Part shown: positions 6,947-7,056 of the stretch, one piece after another
Layout of the letters: every line of letters begins with the position of its first letter
Position numbering within the stretch: the first letter of the stretch is position 1
Source of the DNA: an uncultured Bacilli bacterium
Lineage (GTDB): Bacteria; Bacillota_I; Bacilli_A; RF39; UBA660
Length of the DNA stretch: 7,056 nucleotides
Direction of reading: 5' to 3'
Assembly (NCBI GenBank): GCA_949746915.1
Contig: CATKEA010000187.1
Span: 1-7,056 of the forward strand
Program-made: the position numbers and the translations under genes
Notes under the pieces: generated by a model
Told to the model about the DNA's origin: nothing
Database searches by the model: none
Seen by the model: the letters and a program-made list of their open reading frames with translations, nothing else

Positions 6947-7056
6947 ATGGTTGTTTTTGGATTATTGTTATTTATTAGTGGATTCTTTGTTTTTAATTTA
7001 TTAAATAATAATTATATTAAGAAAACTATTCCTAATATTTTAGCGTTTTCTTTTGC
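6947..7056 (+). CDS. N-terminal fragment of a hydrophobic membrane protein, cut by the window edge
   Basis: Only 36 codons and two bases are inside the window. The start ATG 6947 is preceded by GGGGAG (6936-6941), five bases away, which overlaps the end of the upstream gene; the two genes are two bases apart, as expected for an operon. The visible peptide starts with a hydrophobic helix (VVFGLLLFISGFFVFNLL, residues 2-19), a polar NNNYIKK turn, and the beginning of another hydrophobic stretch (IPNILAFSF). This pattern suits a polytopic protein such as a GT-C glycosyltransferase or O-antigen polymerase/ligase-like protein, but the fragment is too short to assign. Confidence 0.6.
   Translation, partial: MVVFGLLLFISGFFVFNLLNNNYIKKTIPNILAFSF

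Noticed and set aside
1..7056. CRISPR arrays, tRNA genes, insertion sequences or genes on the - strand
   Set aside because: No spaced direct repeats, no tRNA-like arms and no transposase-like protein were seen, and no - strand coding region could be supported against the intact + strand genes.

Overview
This is an AT-rich stretch of bacterial DNA in which every supported gene lies on the + strand. The codon bias (AAA, GAT, AAT, TTA, AGA), the close packing of genes, the purine-rich ribosome binding sites and the TagG/TagH-type exporter suggest a low-GC Bacillota or walled Mollicutes-related bacterium. That placement is inference. Tryptophan is written as TGG throughout, and five of the six visible stop codons are TAG.

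Layout. At the left edge (to 1061) is a family 2 glycosyltransferase whose 5' end may lie outside the window. It is followed by a good intrinsic terminator (1065-1096) and an extended -10 promoter (1136-1144), so a new transcription unit appears to begin near 1150. That unit contains, in order: a large fused glycosyltransferase (GT2 domain, membrane helices, then a GT-B domain of the TuaH type); a non-hydrolysing UDP-GlcNAc 2-epimerase (WecB/MnaA); the ATPase and permease of an ABC-2 polysaccharide/teichoic acid exporter; a membrane-anchored extracytoplasmic protein with TPR-like C-terminal helices that I cannot assign; and the first 36 codons of a hydrophobic membrane protein running off the right edge.

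How the genes fit together. This looks like part of a cell-surface glycopolymer locus. The epimerase would supply UDP-ManNAc. The glycosyltransferases would extend a lipid-linked chain on the cytoplasmic face of the membrane. The ABC-2 transporter would export the chain. The last two genes may act on the outer face of the membrane. No polymer-initiating enzyme (TagO/TagA type), polyol-phosphate polymerase or ligase is visible, so the window is an internal piece of a larger locus and the polymer type (wall teichoic acid, teichuronic-like or capsular) cannot be fixed from it.

I saw no tRNA, rRNA, CRISPR array, insertion sequence or convincing repeat. The longest stretch without a gene is 181 bases (1062-1242), and it holds the terminator and promoter described here.
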